Below, one piece after another: positions 54,041-64,000 of a stretch of DNA of 64,000 bases. Position 1 is the first letter of the stretch, and every line of letters begins with the position of its first letter. The translations under genes and the position numbers were made by a program. The stretch is from Chrysogorgia sp. JL179-B06 (taxonomy: Eukaryota; Cnidaria; Anthozoa; Scleralcyonacea; Chrysogorgiidae). Location: assembly GCA_035772405.1 (NCBI GenBank), contig JAYKKM010000034.1, forward strand, positions 720,001-784,000, in the 5' to 3' direction. The notes beneath the pieces were generated by a model, which worked only from the letters and a program-made list of their open reading frames with translations, was not told the origin of the DNA and did not search any database.

Positions 54041-54879
54041 CGGGACCATATATATATAAATGTTTCGGTATTTTCCTCTGCCTCGTTTTAACGTTTCATT
54101 GTGTGCTTGTTATTATTCTGATTGCAAGATTATGTTCGGACAATCATTTTCAAAAGCGTTGGGACACTCACAAGGTTTTAACTCATTACCTCTTTTTTGT
54201 GCTCCCCCGGGCCCCTGATCAATGTTGTACGCCATATCTACTGCGAATTCGTCCCGTTGTCAAATAGATGATGTAGATCAAGTATATGATAGAAAATCTC
54301 AGGTGTCCCAACGACTTTTGAAATTGATTGTAGGTAGAATTATCAACTAACTGTACCTTGGAGTAGAATCCCTAATACGTCTTAGTAAATCTAATTTGAA
54401 TTGAATGGACCCCTATACATTTGCACTATATGCATGCCATCCGTCGACATTTGAACGAATTTGATTTTTTTAAAGGACACTCATTGTATGATAGAGACGC
54501 ACTTTCTTCCTTCAACAGCCTTTGGTGTCTATATACAAAATACTGCAGTGATTATTTCGTGAGTCATTAATATTTTGATAAAAGTAATTTCTTTTTTAGT
54601 GATTGATGGTAGAAACAGCAGTGGACCCCCACTATTCTGTTGCTGCACTAAAAAATTAAAAAGTTTAATTGGGCTGCATGTATTTATTTTGATGTCCTAT
54701 GAAACAATTAAATTCAGACAATATGAGAGATATTGTCCACTGAAAATTTATTTGCTGTAGTTTGGCAAATGAAGTGGCTATTATCTAATTCAAGTAATTT
54801 AGAACTAAAAGAAGTACTGTACTGTAAGTTTCAAACAGCAATTAGGCGAGGGGTTGTTGCGTATACTTATTTCTAGTTG
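54041..54879. other. Non-coding stretch after the LINE
   Basis: No supported gene. A splice-acceptor-like TTTCTTTTTTAG near 54597 precedes a 54-codon frame that I do not consider real. Confidence 0.35.
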
Positions 54880-55455
54880 TACTGTACACATTACATAATG
54901 AACTTGTGTATGGTACTCCTCAACTTAAATAAGGAACCAAGGAAAGTTTCAAACGAACGTTATCGTGCACTGAATACTTCCGGTTTGCAGACGCCAAGAT
55001 ATCGTGAAAAAATTTTTGTTTCCTTTTAGTCATTGAAACATTCTTGACAACATAAGCTTCATGGTGACTTACCAGAAGGTGAAAAATATTTTTAATACTC
55101 CGTAACTGTTGTCTCGCTTTCAATGGTTGTCTAGTAATACGGACCTATATAGTCGTAGTTTCTTTGGTACTTATGGTTAGTATGTTGGTGATATTAGGGT
55201 TAGTATTTCGTTGAATTTTAAGAGAGACGAATAGCCATGCACTGCCTATTAGATAATGTAAACCTGAAACTTACCTTTGAGTAGAACCATATAACTTGTT
55301 CCTCTATAATACCTGGATATTGGCTCAATAACATGAGTCTTGGATAATGTGCTGAATTGAAGTTGACAGAAATGAGACTTTTGAGTTGCGTATCCGTCTA
55401 TTCCTTGAGTGGTAGCATGTAGAATACACTCGATGTTCCGCCTCACCTGTTTTAA
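54880..55455. repeat. Dispersed blocks R1 (54880-54995) and R2 (55251-55455)
   Basis: R1 (GGTACTCCTCAACTTAAATA..GAACCAAGGAAAGTTT) recurs at about 57488-57600. R2 (GAAACTTACCTTTGAGTAGA to GATGTTCCGCCTCA) recurs at about 59217-59415. The order R1, R2, R3 is kept in both sets, pointing to duplication of a larger segment. Confidence 0.65.
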
Positions 55456-55599
55456 TAACAGAAGACCAAATAAGTGGTGGGGGTGGAGGGGAAACCGCCC
55501 CACCAACTGTCGTCACATCGCTAATTTGTCGGAATTTCGGAAATACTTCAAGTTATCTTATAAAACACGTGCAAAATGAGGAGCCATCTTTAACATGCA

Positions 55600-55866
55600 A
55601 AATGAGGAGCCATATCTAGTGGTTACCACATATGTCTATGAGCTGGGAAACACAGGTTCAAATCCTGTGTCGGAACACCACTCAGGGTATTAAAAATAAT
55701 TGAGGAGAAAGTGCTGCCTTTGCAACAACACCAGCAAATAGTAAGACTTTCGGGTCTTCTCGGATAACGACCTTAAATCGTAGGCCCTCGGAACCCCTAT
55801 CGATTGGGCTTCTAGCCTGTTGGGGTATTCCTTTCAACTATAAGAGTAATAAATCTAATAAACTAA
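55600..55866 (+). repeat. tRNA-derived SINE
   Basis: The head is tRNA-like: TAGTGGTTACC (A-box-like) and ACAGGTTCAAATCCTGT (B box in a complete T arm). The body contains TTCTCGGATAACGACCTTAAATCG..AGGCCC, resembling the conserved central domain of several metazoan SINEs. The tail ends in AATAAATCTAATAAA-type A/T-rich repeats. Pol III transcription expected. Confidence 0.6.
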
Positions 55867-56164
55867 AATACATACAAACTTATTACGATAGCACCACTGG
55901 AAACCAAATCAATGAACGTTGAAATAACAATCTTAATCGTCGAAATCTGTTGAAAAGTCTAAAAAGAATGAAGATTGAATGCCTGTCCTGCAACAGAGTA
56001 TTCGACAGCGACTACAGGCGCAAAAAAGTTAATAACATTTTGTGCATCAAAACCTTTTTTAGTTTCTTTATTTGTCCATTTTTGTGTGCAAAAAAATTGG
56101 TTACGTATAGCGAATAAACTTGTCGGAAATTTCACCCCACCACCGAAAAAGGCGAATTTCCGCC

Positions 56165-56907
56165 ACTGGTTTGACGGTAGTTGGGATCTAAACCAAATTA
56201 TTAAATTGCATGGCTTAAAAATTAAAATGACTTGAGTTGGTTTACTCTAGTCCATGAAGTTAGTGTTCTCACTCGTGTCTCAGTTTAATTGATCCACAAA
56301 TTACTTTAGTCACAGCTTATTCCTTTTATAAACCACTGATTTAAATATAGACATTCTCTAGACTTTAGTATTATTTTTAAATAATATAAGGACAGCCAAC
56401 CAAAAGAAAATAAACTAAAACTAAATATTAAATGAAATAGAAAATCAGCTATCCACATGTATATTGAAGTATATATATATAATTATATATATATAACGAC
56501 ATTGATAGAACGATGTTATTGCTTGCATACTTATGAGTTGGTTGATAATTGTGACAAGACTTGCCAGTCAAAGATAGACTAGTCATTGAAACAAACAACA
56601 TTCCTTTGATAACTCGTTGGTCGCTTTATTGTTGGGCCTTATTTTTTGTAAGATTTAATTTGTAGACAATATTTGAATGTTTCTCTATTTGATAGTTGAC
56701 TGAAAAGATGTAGATCTATGAGTTCTTTGATTAAAATATTCAAAAGTAACGTTATACAACTAGAAAATAAAATATTCATGACAAATTATAATTGCAACAG
56801 AAAATAACAATCTTAACAATATGCTGGAATGATACCAACAAATAGAACTCAATTCTAGCTACTTTTTGCAATGATTATATAGCAAGGTTTTTCATCCTGC
56901 ACCGCAT
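56165..56907. repeat. Dispersed block R3, copy 1
   Basis: Matches 63395-64000 over most of its length and 58680-58905 over its middle part (ACTAAAACTAAACATTAAA..GATGTTATTGCTTGCATAC). AT-rich with a (TA)n run at 56470. No coding. Confidence 0.7.
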
Positions 56908-58679
56908 GTAACATCGTGAAACTTGTCTTGAAACGATTTATTTGATCAGCCAATAAAGGATGCGTCATAAACACGACCAGTTCACATTGTCTCAGTCCGA
57001 AATGCGACAGAATGTTACAAACTTTCAGTATAGTTCAATTGCTAATCTAAATTGAATACTCTAAGACTAAGGCCCGGGTCAAACGTCGAACTTTTCATGA
57101 GTCGAACTCAATGTAAATTAGGAAATTATTTTGTTTAAGTTCATTTGCATTGAGTTCGACTCATGTGTGTTCGACGTTTGACCTGGGCCTAATGTGCAGT
57201 GTAATTTCAATACTATTTGCATAACTATACCATGGTTTGTCGCCAATGTGATATGTCCTGGCTTTGGCGTCTGAGTTTAACTATACAAGTAACTCCACTG
57301 GTTATAGGTTATTATCAAAGCATCTCACCAACGATCAGATGATTGCGAATTTGGTTTCTGTCACAATAATAGCCAAACGACATTTTTTTGAATCAACGAA
57401 GCAAACGAAAGCCAATCATGCATACCAACTAAAGCCTTGTATTCGTGTTAGCCAGAGAAAACATAAGGATAATCTTTATTGTACTGTGCACATTACAACA
57501 TGATGAACACTTGTATGGTACTCCTCAACTGAAATAAGGAACCAAGGAAAGTTTAATAGGCAAACGTTATTTAAATACTTCTGGCTTGTAGACGCCAATA
57601 TTTCTTTCCTTTTAGTCATGGAAATATTCTTTCTGAACTGTTTCCATAATTTATTATATATTATATTCGTCCGAGAATTCAATCCGAGAAATCAAATTGG
57701 ACGTTAGCACCACGTGTAAAACCAACATTCCATTAATTCCGTCTTCAATGAATTATTCGTCCAATTATACGACCTATACGTCTTCTGTTCCGTCGATTTC
57801 GATGCGACAACTGTTCGTCGTTTTTCTATTCGTAATCCTAACCGTAAAATATGGTGTAAAGTTACCATGAAGTATATCCTGTGTAAAACGGTGTGTCAAG
57901 GAAAATGTGACATAATGTTTGTAAGCCTGTCTCATACCCAGTTCCTTTATTTGTGCGCATTTTTGCTAAACTATCATGGTGGGCGTTCGTTAGACAGACC
58001 AAGTAACTTCACTTCTTTTGGAATCGCTTCAAACCCGAGATAGCTTATGTGAACATCAAAATAAAGACAAGCTATGATTGCTTTATGATAGGAAACGAAA
58101 ACATATACTGCAGTAGTTTCACCAAAAGAACGAGAATTTTTCTTTCTTTCGTCTTTTGTTCTGGTAGATCTGCTCTTGACTTTATGATCTTACAACTATA
58201 TGACTTGACTGAATTTCTTTGTTTGCCCTTCCTTAATGTTCTATAGAAATTACTCCTATAGAATATGCTTTTTCGTATATGTGAACTTCCGGAGGACGTA
58301 AATAACGGCGACGCTTCAAGTGTTTTGTTGACATACCGTAGAATCTCGAATAGCCGGGCGGCTACTTTCGAAATTAGCGACCTCTTACTTTTGGGTTGTT
58401 ATTTTTAGCATCGGCCAAGTTTTAACCACTACTGTACATTTGCACAATGTTTCAAAGAGTTTATTTTGATTAAATTGCGTAAGAGTTGTTACTTATTATC
58501 TAATGCTAATAATTTACCGCGCTCGATACCGAATATTCAGATACCGAAATGGAAGAGGACGTCTGAACGATGACAAAGACAAACTTATAACTACTGTCTG
58601 AAATTCCTGAATCTTTGACATTACTGTTGTATACATGTTTTAATCCATGCCATTCAAAATACATTGTTAAACAGATCAT
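56908..58679. other. Non-coding stretch including a 124-bp palindrome and R1 copy 2
   Basis: 57069-57192 is an inverted repeat (TAAGGCCCGGGTCAAACGTC and complement) of MITE type. 57488-57600 is the second copy of R1. No gene is supported in the rest. Confidence 0.55.
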
Positions 58680-58913
58680 ACAGATGTTACAACTTATTTA
58701 TTTGTATAACTAAAACTAAACATTAAATGAAATAGAAAATATGCAACTATCCACGTGTTTATCGAAGTATATGCATAACGACATTGATAGAAGTTAACGA
58801 TGTTATTGCTTGCATACTATAATTGTGGAAAAACTGCCAAGCAAGGTCAAACTAGGTCAAAGATAGACTAGTCATTGAAACAAACAACATTCCTTTAATA
58901 ACTCGTTGGCCAA
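58680..58913. repeat. Dispersed block R3, partial copy 2
   Basis: Matches the middle of R3 up to AACAACATTCCTTTAATAACTCGTTGG, where the tRNA-like repeat begins. The junction shows the tRNA-like element inserted into R3 DNA. Confidence 0.6.
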
Positions 58914-59217
58914 GTCTCGGTGGCTCAATGTTTAGAGAGTCTCACCGGCGATCAGAAGGTTACAGGTTCGAATTCTGTCCGGGACTCAGAATCATTTTTC
59001 TGAGGATATGAGCTTGACGATCGTCCATGTATCGTCTGTCTACTCCAAGCTCTCCCACAAGGCCACATTCCCTACAGGCTACAGCAGTGTTATATGTCAT
59101 CTCACCGGTAATTAGAAGGTTACAGGTTCGATTCCTGTCCAGGACTCAGAATCATTTTTCTGAGGATACGAGCTTGACGATCGTCCATGTATCGTCTGTC
59201 TACTCCAAGCTCACACA
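58914..59217 (+). repeat. tRNA-like repeat and second partial unit
   Basis: 58914-58985 is a 72-nt tRNA-like unit of the 4793 family; its anticodon loop CCGGCGA has C at position 33. The usual tail (CTGAGGATATGAGCTTGACG..) follows. A second tRNA 3' half with tail lies at 59098-59217. Tandem, tail-to-head arrangement. Confidence 0.6.
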
Positions 59218-59439
59218 TGAAACTTACCTTTGAGTAGAACTATATAACTTGTTCCCCTACAATCCCTTGATCATTTAACTGTCTTAATAACGTGATTCTT
59301 GGCTATAATGTGATGAATTGAAGTTCACAGAAATTAGACTTTTGAGTTGCGTATCCGTCAGTGTACGTAGCTTCTAGAACACGCGATGTTCCGCCTCATC
59401 AGTGTTTTAATGTCCGCCTACAGACTATTGTGCTTTTTA
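59217..59439. repeat. Dispersed block R2, copy 2
   Basis: Matches 55251-55455 (GAAACTTACCTTTGAGTAGA and onward). It ends where the truncated gypsy element begins. Confidence 0.6.
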
Positions 59440-62375
59440 AATCCTTTCAAAAACCATCCATGAATCGTTGGAAGCTCACCGGGGCGTTCATCAATCCAAA
59501 TGGTATTCGAACCCATTCGTAAAGCCCCCAAGGGGTGATGAACGCTGTCATTGGCTGGCTATCGGGCTGGACAAACCCTTGGTGGTACGCTTTCCCTTGG
59601 TCTAATGTGGAGAACCAGGATTTTCCTCCTAAATTATCTAGGGTGTCCTGTATGCGAGGAATTGGGTGACGGTCGGGTACTGTTTTCTTGTTAAGTTCGC
59701 GGTAGTCGATGCATAGTCTCGTCCCACCATCTTTCTTGTGAACACAGACCACACTGCTTGAGTAGGGAGATCTTGATTTCCGGATGAAATTGCGGTTTAA
59801 TAGATCTTCAATATACTGCTTCACGTGTGGGTACAACGGGCGTGGGATGGATATATAGTTCTTTTGCACCGGTTGATCATCGCTTAGGCGAATCTTCATT
59901 TTGAGATTGGGGATACACCCAATGTCATCATCGTTCTTCGCAAATGCATCTGATTGTTCAAGCAGCATGGCCCTTGATTTTTCTTGTTCGACAGGTGTAA
60001 GGTGGCTTAAATCCAAGGTTGGTATTTCTGTACATGGTGCTTGATTCGTGGTTGTCTCCAATGGTGTTTCACTTGTTTTGGTATCTGCTCTATCAGTACA
60101 TGGTATGCTCTCTCTCAGTTTCACTTGGGTTGGTACAATGGATCTTATCATTGCTTGTGGTGCCTCGCTTGACGGTTGTTATGGTTTCTTCTACCATTAA
60201 TCCAGTTGGCCAAGGGCTTTGCACACTCGGTTCAAATAATACTGGGGTTGTTCTGTCCACAGGACCAGTATTTGCTCGGCATGATATGCAGACTGTTTGT
60301 GACTTGGGTATGCAAACATCTTTCTTCGATGACTTTAAAAGACACAGTTCCTCTATGTTGGAAGATTTAATAAGATGCACAAGTCCAATCACATCCTCTT
60401 TTCTCTTGCCTGTGAATGATGCTAGAAGGCTGTCCAGTGTTCTGGTGTCTGTTTCGTAGATATCGTTATCTGTGATAAACAAATCTTTTCTTTTGTGACT
60501 AGAAAAGGGACGGTTATGGTCTGGGTTGAACTCTCTTGCAACTGAAATTCCATTTCTACCCATCCATCATACGGAATCGATGTTCCGTTAGCTGCTTCTA
60601 GCTTTAGGTTGGAGCCATCTTCAAGTAACTCGGATATGTCTTTCAGCTCGTGTTCAGGAAAATGTTCCTCCAGCATATCCTTTGGCATGATTGATACCTG
60701 GGCCCCTGTGTCCCATAGCACTTCTACCGACTTTTCATCCAAGGTGCATTTGACTGTACATCAACAAGCTTTGCAATGGCATTGCGTTGTTTGGGTGTCA
60801 AGTGGCTTACATAGACATTGTCATCTAATCCATCACCTAGTCCTTTTTCTTTTGGCTTTTGAATACCGACCAGATTCTGAACCGCCTGACAAAAGGGTTT
60901 GTGCCTGTTCCAATGCTCCTTTTGACACTTGATTGAACAATAGTTCACCATCTTACAGCCCGAGCATTGTTTTTGGGATTTCTCTTCTGTACCCTGTAGA
61001 CAACCATTACAACGGTGGGACTCCTTCGTAGTGGGTGTGACTACCTCCGGTCCCATGGAGGCAGCCACCTTCCGTTTCCCGGCTTCTGGGTATTTCTGAG
61101 GCGGCAATCACGAGCAAAATGGTTTTCTCTACCGCAGAGAAAACAATGATTACAATTTAACCCCGACTTGGTGCAATCTTGACAACCACGGTTGGTTGGT
61201 GGGTCACGACGGTTGGTAGGTGGTTTTCTGTAGCTATTTCTTGGCTTTTCCCATTGGTTTTGCTGGTTGTTGGTACAAGCGTCTTGAAGAGTTGACATCT
61301 GCGATTGCACAGCCTCGAGCTGGCTTTGGACACTTTTCAGTGCAGCCCATACATGATCCTGTTGTGTTTTGGCTTGTTCTGCCTCTTCCCTGTCAGGAGC
61401 AGCACCGTTATCAGTCCCCACAGTAGCTACTTTCAGTTTTCCTCTACTGAGTTTCTTCTCTCTCTCATTCTCTTCTGCCATTGCTTTTCCCATTCCTTCA
61501 AGCAAGTCTTCATCTGAAACATTGGGGTCCTGGAGTAATGGTCTAACTTTTGAGCGGACTGTTTCATCGACAAGTCCCGTTTCAATGGCATGGAGAAATA
61601 GACCTTGGACCAGGGTATTATCATATTTTATCTGGCTATTAGCTTCTTGGGAAACAAAACTGATTTGCTGACGCACTGTTAATGCTCGAATAAGAAAAGA
61701 CTGGGGGTCCTCTTTCTGTTGCTGTGTCAGGTTGGTGAGGATTTGGTACGACTCAGTGGCTGTCTTTTCCTGGTAATGGCAACGGAGGATTTTTCTCAAT
61801 TTGGCCAGTGTTAAATCTGGTATACTTTCCAAGTATGCCCTGAGAGGTGTCCCTGCTTGAATGGCTCTTACAACTGCAATAACCACTTCATCATCGGTGT
61901 AACCTTTCTTTAGACCATTTTGGATTTGAGACACAAGTGAACGATACAGCAATTTATCTTTGTGTCCAGGGTCTCCAATCTGCCCAATTATTTTAAAATC
62001 TCTTCGGGGGAGACAACTTAAATCGATCAACTTCGAGGCAGAAACGTCTGACGATGGTTCTACAGGTAATTTCTTCGACATCGAAGCTTCGACATTCTTC
62101 TTTTTCGATATGTTCGCCAAGAACTCAACATTTTGATCGAGATATTGCTGGATACTCCCTTCTTCATCAAACTTAGTAAGATCCTCTTCCATCGTACTCC
62201 TGATCACTTTTATAATGACAAGTTTTGTCTTGCCGTCGGTGAGGTTTTTATCGATCTTCATTTGTTCGCACAACTCAATTAGTTCATCCAGGTTCAAGGA
62301 CAATACCCGGGAATCGAATTCCAACACTTTCTCCTCAGCCATAACAGAATATTTAAAATAATATAAAGTTACCAA
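59440..62375 (-). pseudogene. Ty3/gypsy gag-pol, truncated and frameshifted, with MYND finger
   Basis: Minus strand, in order. Gag, 62375-61041 (444 residues from the first Met; the core starts MAEEKVLEFD), ending in a zinc knuckle CFLCGRENHFARDC. Then, in another frame, 61107-60724 with a clear MYND zinc finger (CNGCLQG..CSGCKMVNYCSIKCQKEHWNRHKPFC). Then protease, 60742-60422 (LWDTGAQVSIM). Then a linker frame, 60563-60093. Then partial reverse transcriptase, 60151-59447 (KKDGGTRLCIDYRELNKKT, WFSTLDQGKAYHQ, PFGLMNAPVSFQRFM), cut off before the catalytic YxDD. RNase H and integrase are absent. At least three frame changes beyond the usual gag-pol shift show a dead copy. Confidence 0.8.
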
Positions 62376-62463
62376 CCTTCAGACGTCGTAGGTTCCAAAA
62401 TAATATTCACTTTACCTCGCGCTCTTTACTTGATCACTTCAGATTGCTCTGTTTCCTTTTACG

Positions 62464-62480
62464 TCTCGGTGGGACCTCCA
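62464..62480 (-). promoter_or_regulatory. Primer binding site, tRNA-Gln type
   Basis: Seventeen bases complementary to the 3' end of animal tRNA-Gln, including CCA (on the minus strand TGGAGGTCCCACCGAGA). It lies four bases inside the LTR edge and just upstream of gag, as expected for the reverse transcription start. The tRNA identity is from memory of the tRNA sequence. Confidence 0.65.
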
Positions 62481-62484
62481 TTTA

Positions 62485-62731
62485 TGTTACCCGGTCCCAT
62501 GTTAGGGCAACATTAATTCAACAACGGTTTGGTTTTCGGTTAGTTTTATTATAAACACTCTGGTAATGCAGTCTCTTTTCATTCACACCTCTCAAAACGT
62601 ACAACAAACGTTTTCCTCGCTGGGGGTCTTCCCTGTTGTCATGGCATCTGCCGACTAGGGTCCAGGCACTATGATTTAATCCATAGGTGATCCCTACACA
62701 TGCATGGAAAGGATTAAAATATCAACAGTAC
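62485..62731 (-). mobile_element. 5' LTR of the gypsy element, approximate far end
   Basis: Begins on the plus strand with TGTTACCCGG next to the primer site. An AATAAA on the minus strand (TTTATTATAAAC on the plus strand, near 62545) fits an LTR polyadenylation signal. The far end is not certain: ATCAACA near 62731 is one candidate. The partner LTR is lost. Confidence 0.45.
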
Positions 62732-63394
62732 GCTAATTTGCGTTGCACATTATATGGAATGACTAAAATAATCTTGGACTTCAATAAATGTTCCGCTGTT
62801 TCTCGTTATTATCCTGCGATATTTCGATAGTTTCAAACCGGTTTTTAAGAGTCCAAATAACCTAGCGGCTTTTCTTCTGTGATCATTTTGGAAGTCTTTG
62901 AGGTTCTGAATGGGGGTTTGGGTCTAGGACTTAGGGTTTATAATTAGAGTTATTTGGTGTTTAGTATTAGTACCTCCCGCCCTTGTAACAAGGACAACTT
63001 ATTTGCTCGTTAGTCTTTAGGGCCGATTGTATTTGCTGTTCGTTATGAAAACATAATGTATAGAATAAACTTTGTGATGTGATGAAGTGCTGTAACGACT
63101 CGAGTCGTACCATGATTTGAGTCATTACAACTAATGTAAATTTCATCAAAATATAATAAAACTTGCAACGACAAATTTAATCAAGCATGCCAGTTGACTT
63201 GGACTCAGTGACTTTCCATAGAAAATAACACACTTGCCTTGAACGCTAAGTAATTGACTATAACCAACTTTTCTAACATGGAATGTCCAGGAATTCAAAA
63301 GAGAGTTTGTTCTGTAAAGCTTTGTTGCATATGTTTCTGATTTGATTTTGTCAACATGCATTCACTATTATGTCGTTGCAGGTCAGTAGTTAAT
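62732..63394. other. Non-coding stretch between LTR and R3 copy 3
   Basis: No gene or structured repeat recognised. Confidence 0.35.
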
Positions 63395-64000
63395 TTGACG
63401 GTAGTTGGGTCTAAACCAAATAATTAAGTTGGCTTAAAATTACTCGAGTTGCTTTACTCTAAGGTAGTGTTCTCACTCGCTTCTCAGTTCGACTCAATGA
63501 GATCCACAAATGACTTTAGTCTATAAGCTTATTCCTTTTCTAAACCACTGATTTAAATATAAACATTCTCTAGACGTTAGTATTATTTTTAAATAATGTA
63601 GGGACAGCCAACCAAAAGAAAACAAACTAAAACTAAACATTAAAGGAAATAGAAAATCAGCTATCCACGTGTATATTGAAGTATATATATATATATATAA
63701 CGACATCGATAGAACGATGTTATTGCTTGCATACTCATGGTTGGTTGATAATTGTGACAAGACTTGCTAAGCAAGGTCAAAGATACACTATAGTCATTGA
63801 AACAAACAACATTTATTTGGTAGTTGATTGAGAAGATGTAGTAACGTTATACGACTAAAAAATCAAATATTCATCATGGAGACAAATTATAATTGCAACA
63901 GAGAAGGTAACAATGTTGCTGGAATGGTACCAACAAGTAGAACTCGATTCGAACGACTTTTTACAAAGATTACAACAAGGTTTTTCGTCGTTGCACCGCA
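63395..64000. repeat. Dispersed block R3, copy 3, runs off the window
   Basis: Matches 56165-56907 (GACGGTAGTTGGGTCTAAAC.., GGACAGCCAACCAAAAGAAA.., GGTTTTTC..GCACCGCA) with about 10 percent visible differences and small indels. Continues past 64000. Confidence 0.7.

Noticed and set aside
54575..54760. Possible exon after a TTTTTTAG acceptor
   Set aside because: No domain, no matching donor or neighbour exon.
59027..59233. 68-residue plus-strand frame
   Set aside because: Translation of the tRNA-like repeat and its tail.

Overview
The window is invertebrate animal nuclear DNA. It has long introns with GT/AG junctions, animal-type genes (a receptor-less protein kinase, a fibrinogen-domain protein, a RecQ-like helicase, a SAMD3-like gene) and a very high load of transposons, palindromic MITEs, tRNA-derived repeats and AT microsatellites. 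A sponge or cnidarian fits the mix of families best. This is inference; nothing in the sequence fixes the species.

Layout. 1-3.6 kb: a three-exon kinase gene whose second intron holds nested transposons. 4.4-5.0 kb: tRNA-like repeats carried by inverted-repeat elements. 5.6-9.6 kb: an intact four-exon tnp2 (EnSpm/CACTA-like) transposase gene, minus strand, coding for 972 residues. 9.9-22.7 kb: a very AT-rich virus-like element (element 1). It has a broken protein-primed family B DNA polymerase, a SET-domain protein, a repetitive basic protein, many unrecognised proteins, a spliced acidic gene with duplicated exon-intron units, and intergenic spacers rich in TAATCCC. 24.8-26.2 kb: a host-like gene with an OTU-like domain and an ETS/YY1-type promoter. 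26.6-34.1 kb: a second, compositionally different virus-like element (element 2). It carries thymidine kinase, BRO-N plus VRR-NUC, two tiny membrane-type proteins, a protein with a C-terminal lectin-like domain, a Polinton-type integrase with chromodomain, and a coiled-coil/membrane protein. No polymerase or recognisable capsid gene is seen in it.

34.1-43.3 kb: tandem repeats, then a seven-exon SAMD3-like gene (minus strand) whose exon phases all agree except for one extra base in the last exon. Its introns hold a deleted mariner, palindromic MITEs and nested inverted-repeat elements. 43.7-45.6 kb: first and later exons of a membrane-anchored fibrinogen-domain gene behind a CRE plus TATA promoter, with AT-dinucleotide expansions in its intron. 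45.6-49.3 kb: a LINE fragment and a 931-bp tandem array built around a TTAA-flanked element. 49.9-51.7 kb: a damaged RecQ-like gene and a damaged unknown gene. 51.9-54.0 kb: a 5'-truncated LINE. 54.9-64.0 kb: duplicated blocks of non-coding DNA, with a truncated, frameshifted Ty3/gypsy element (gag, MYND finger, protease, partial reverse transcriptase, tRNA-Gln-type primer site) inserted in one copy.

The two virus-like elements are the most interesting parts. Their genes are packed head to tail or divergently with spacers of 0-40 bp (element 2), or separated by motif-rich promoter spacers (element 1). Both encode short proteins starting with an N-myristoylation-type MGxxxS. Several genes in each are split by single-base shifts, often in A runs, so both look like decaying endogenous copies, although sequencing errors cannot be excluded.
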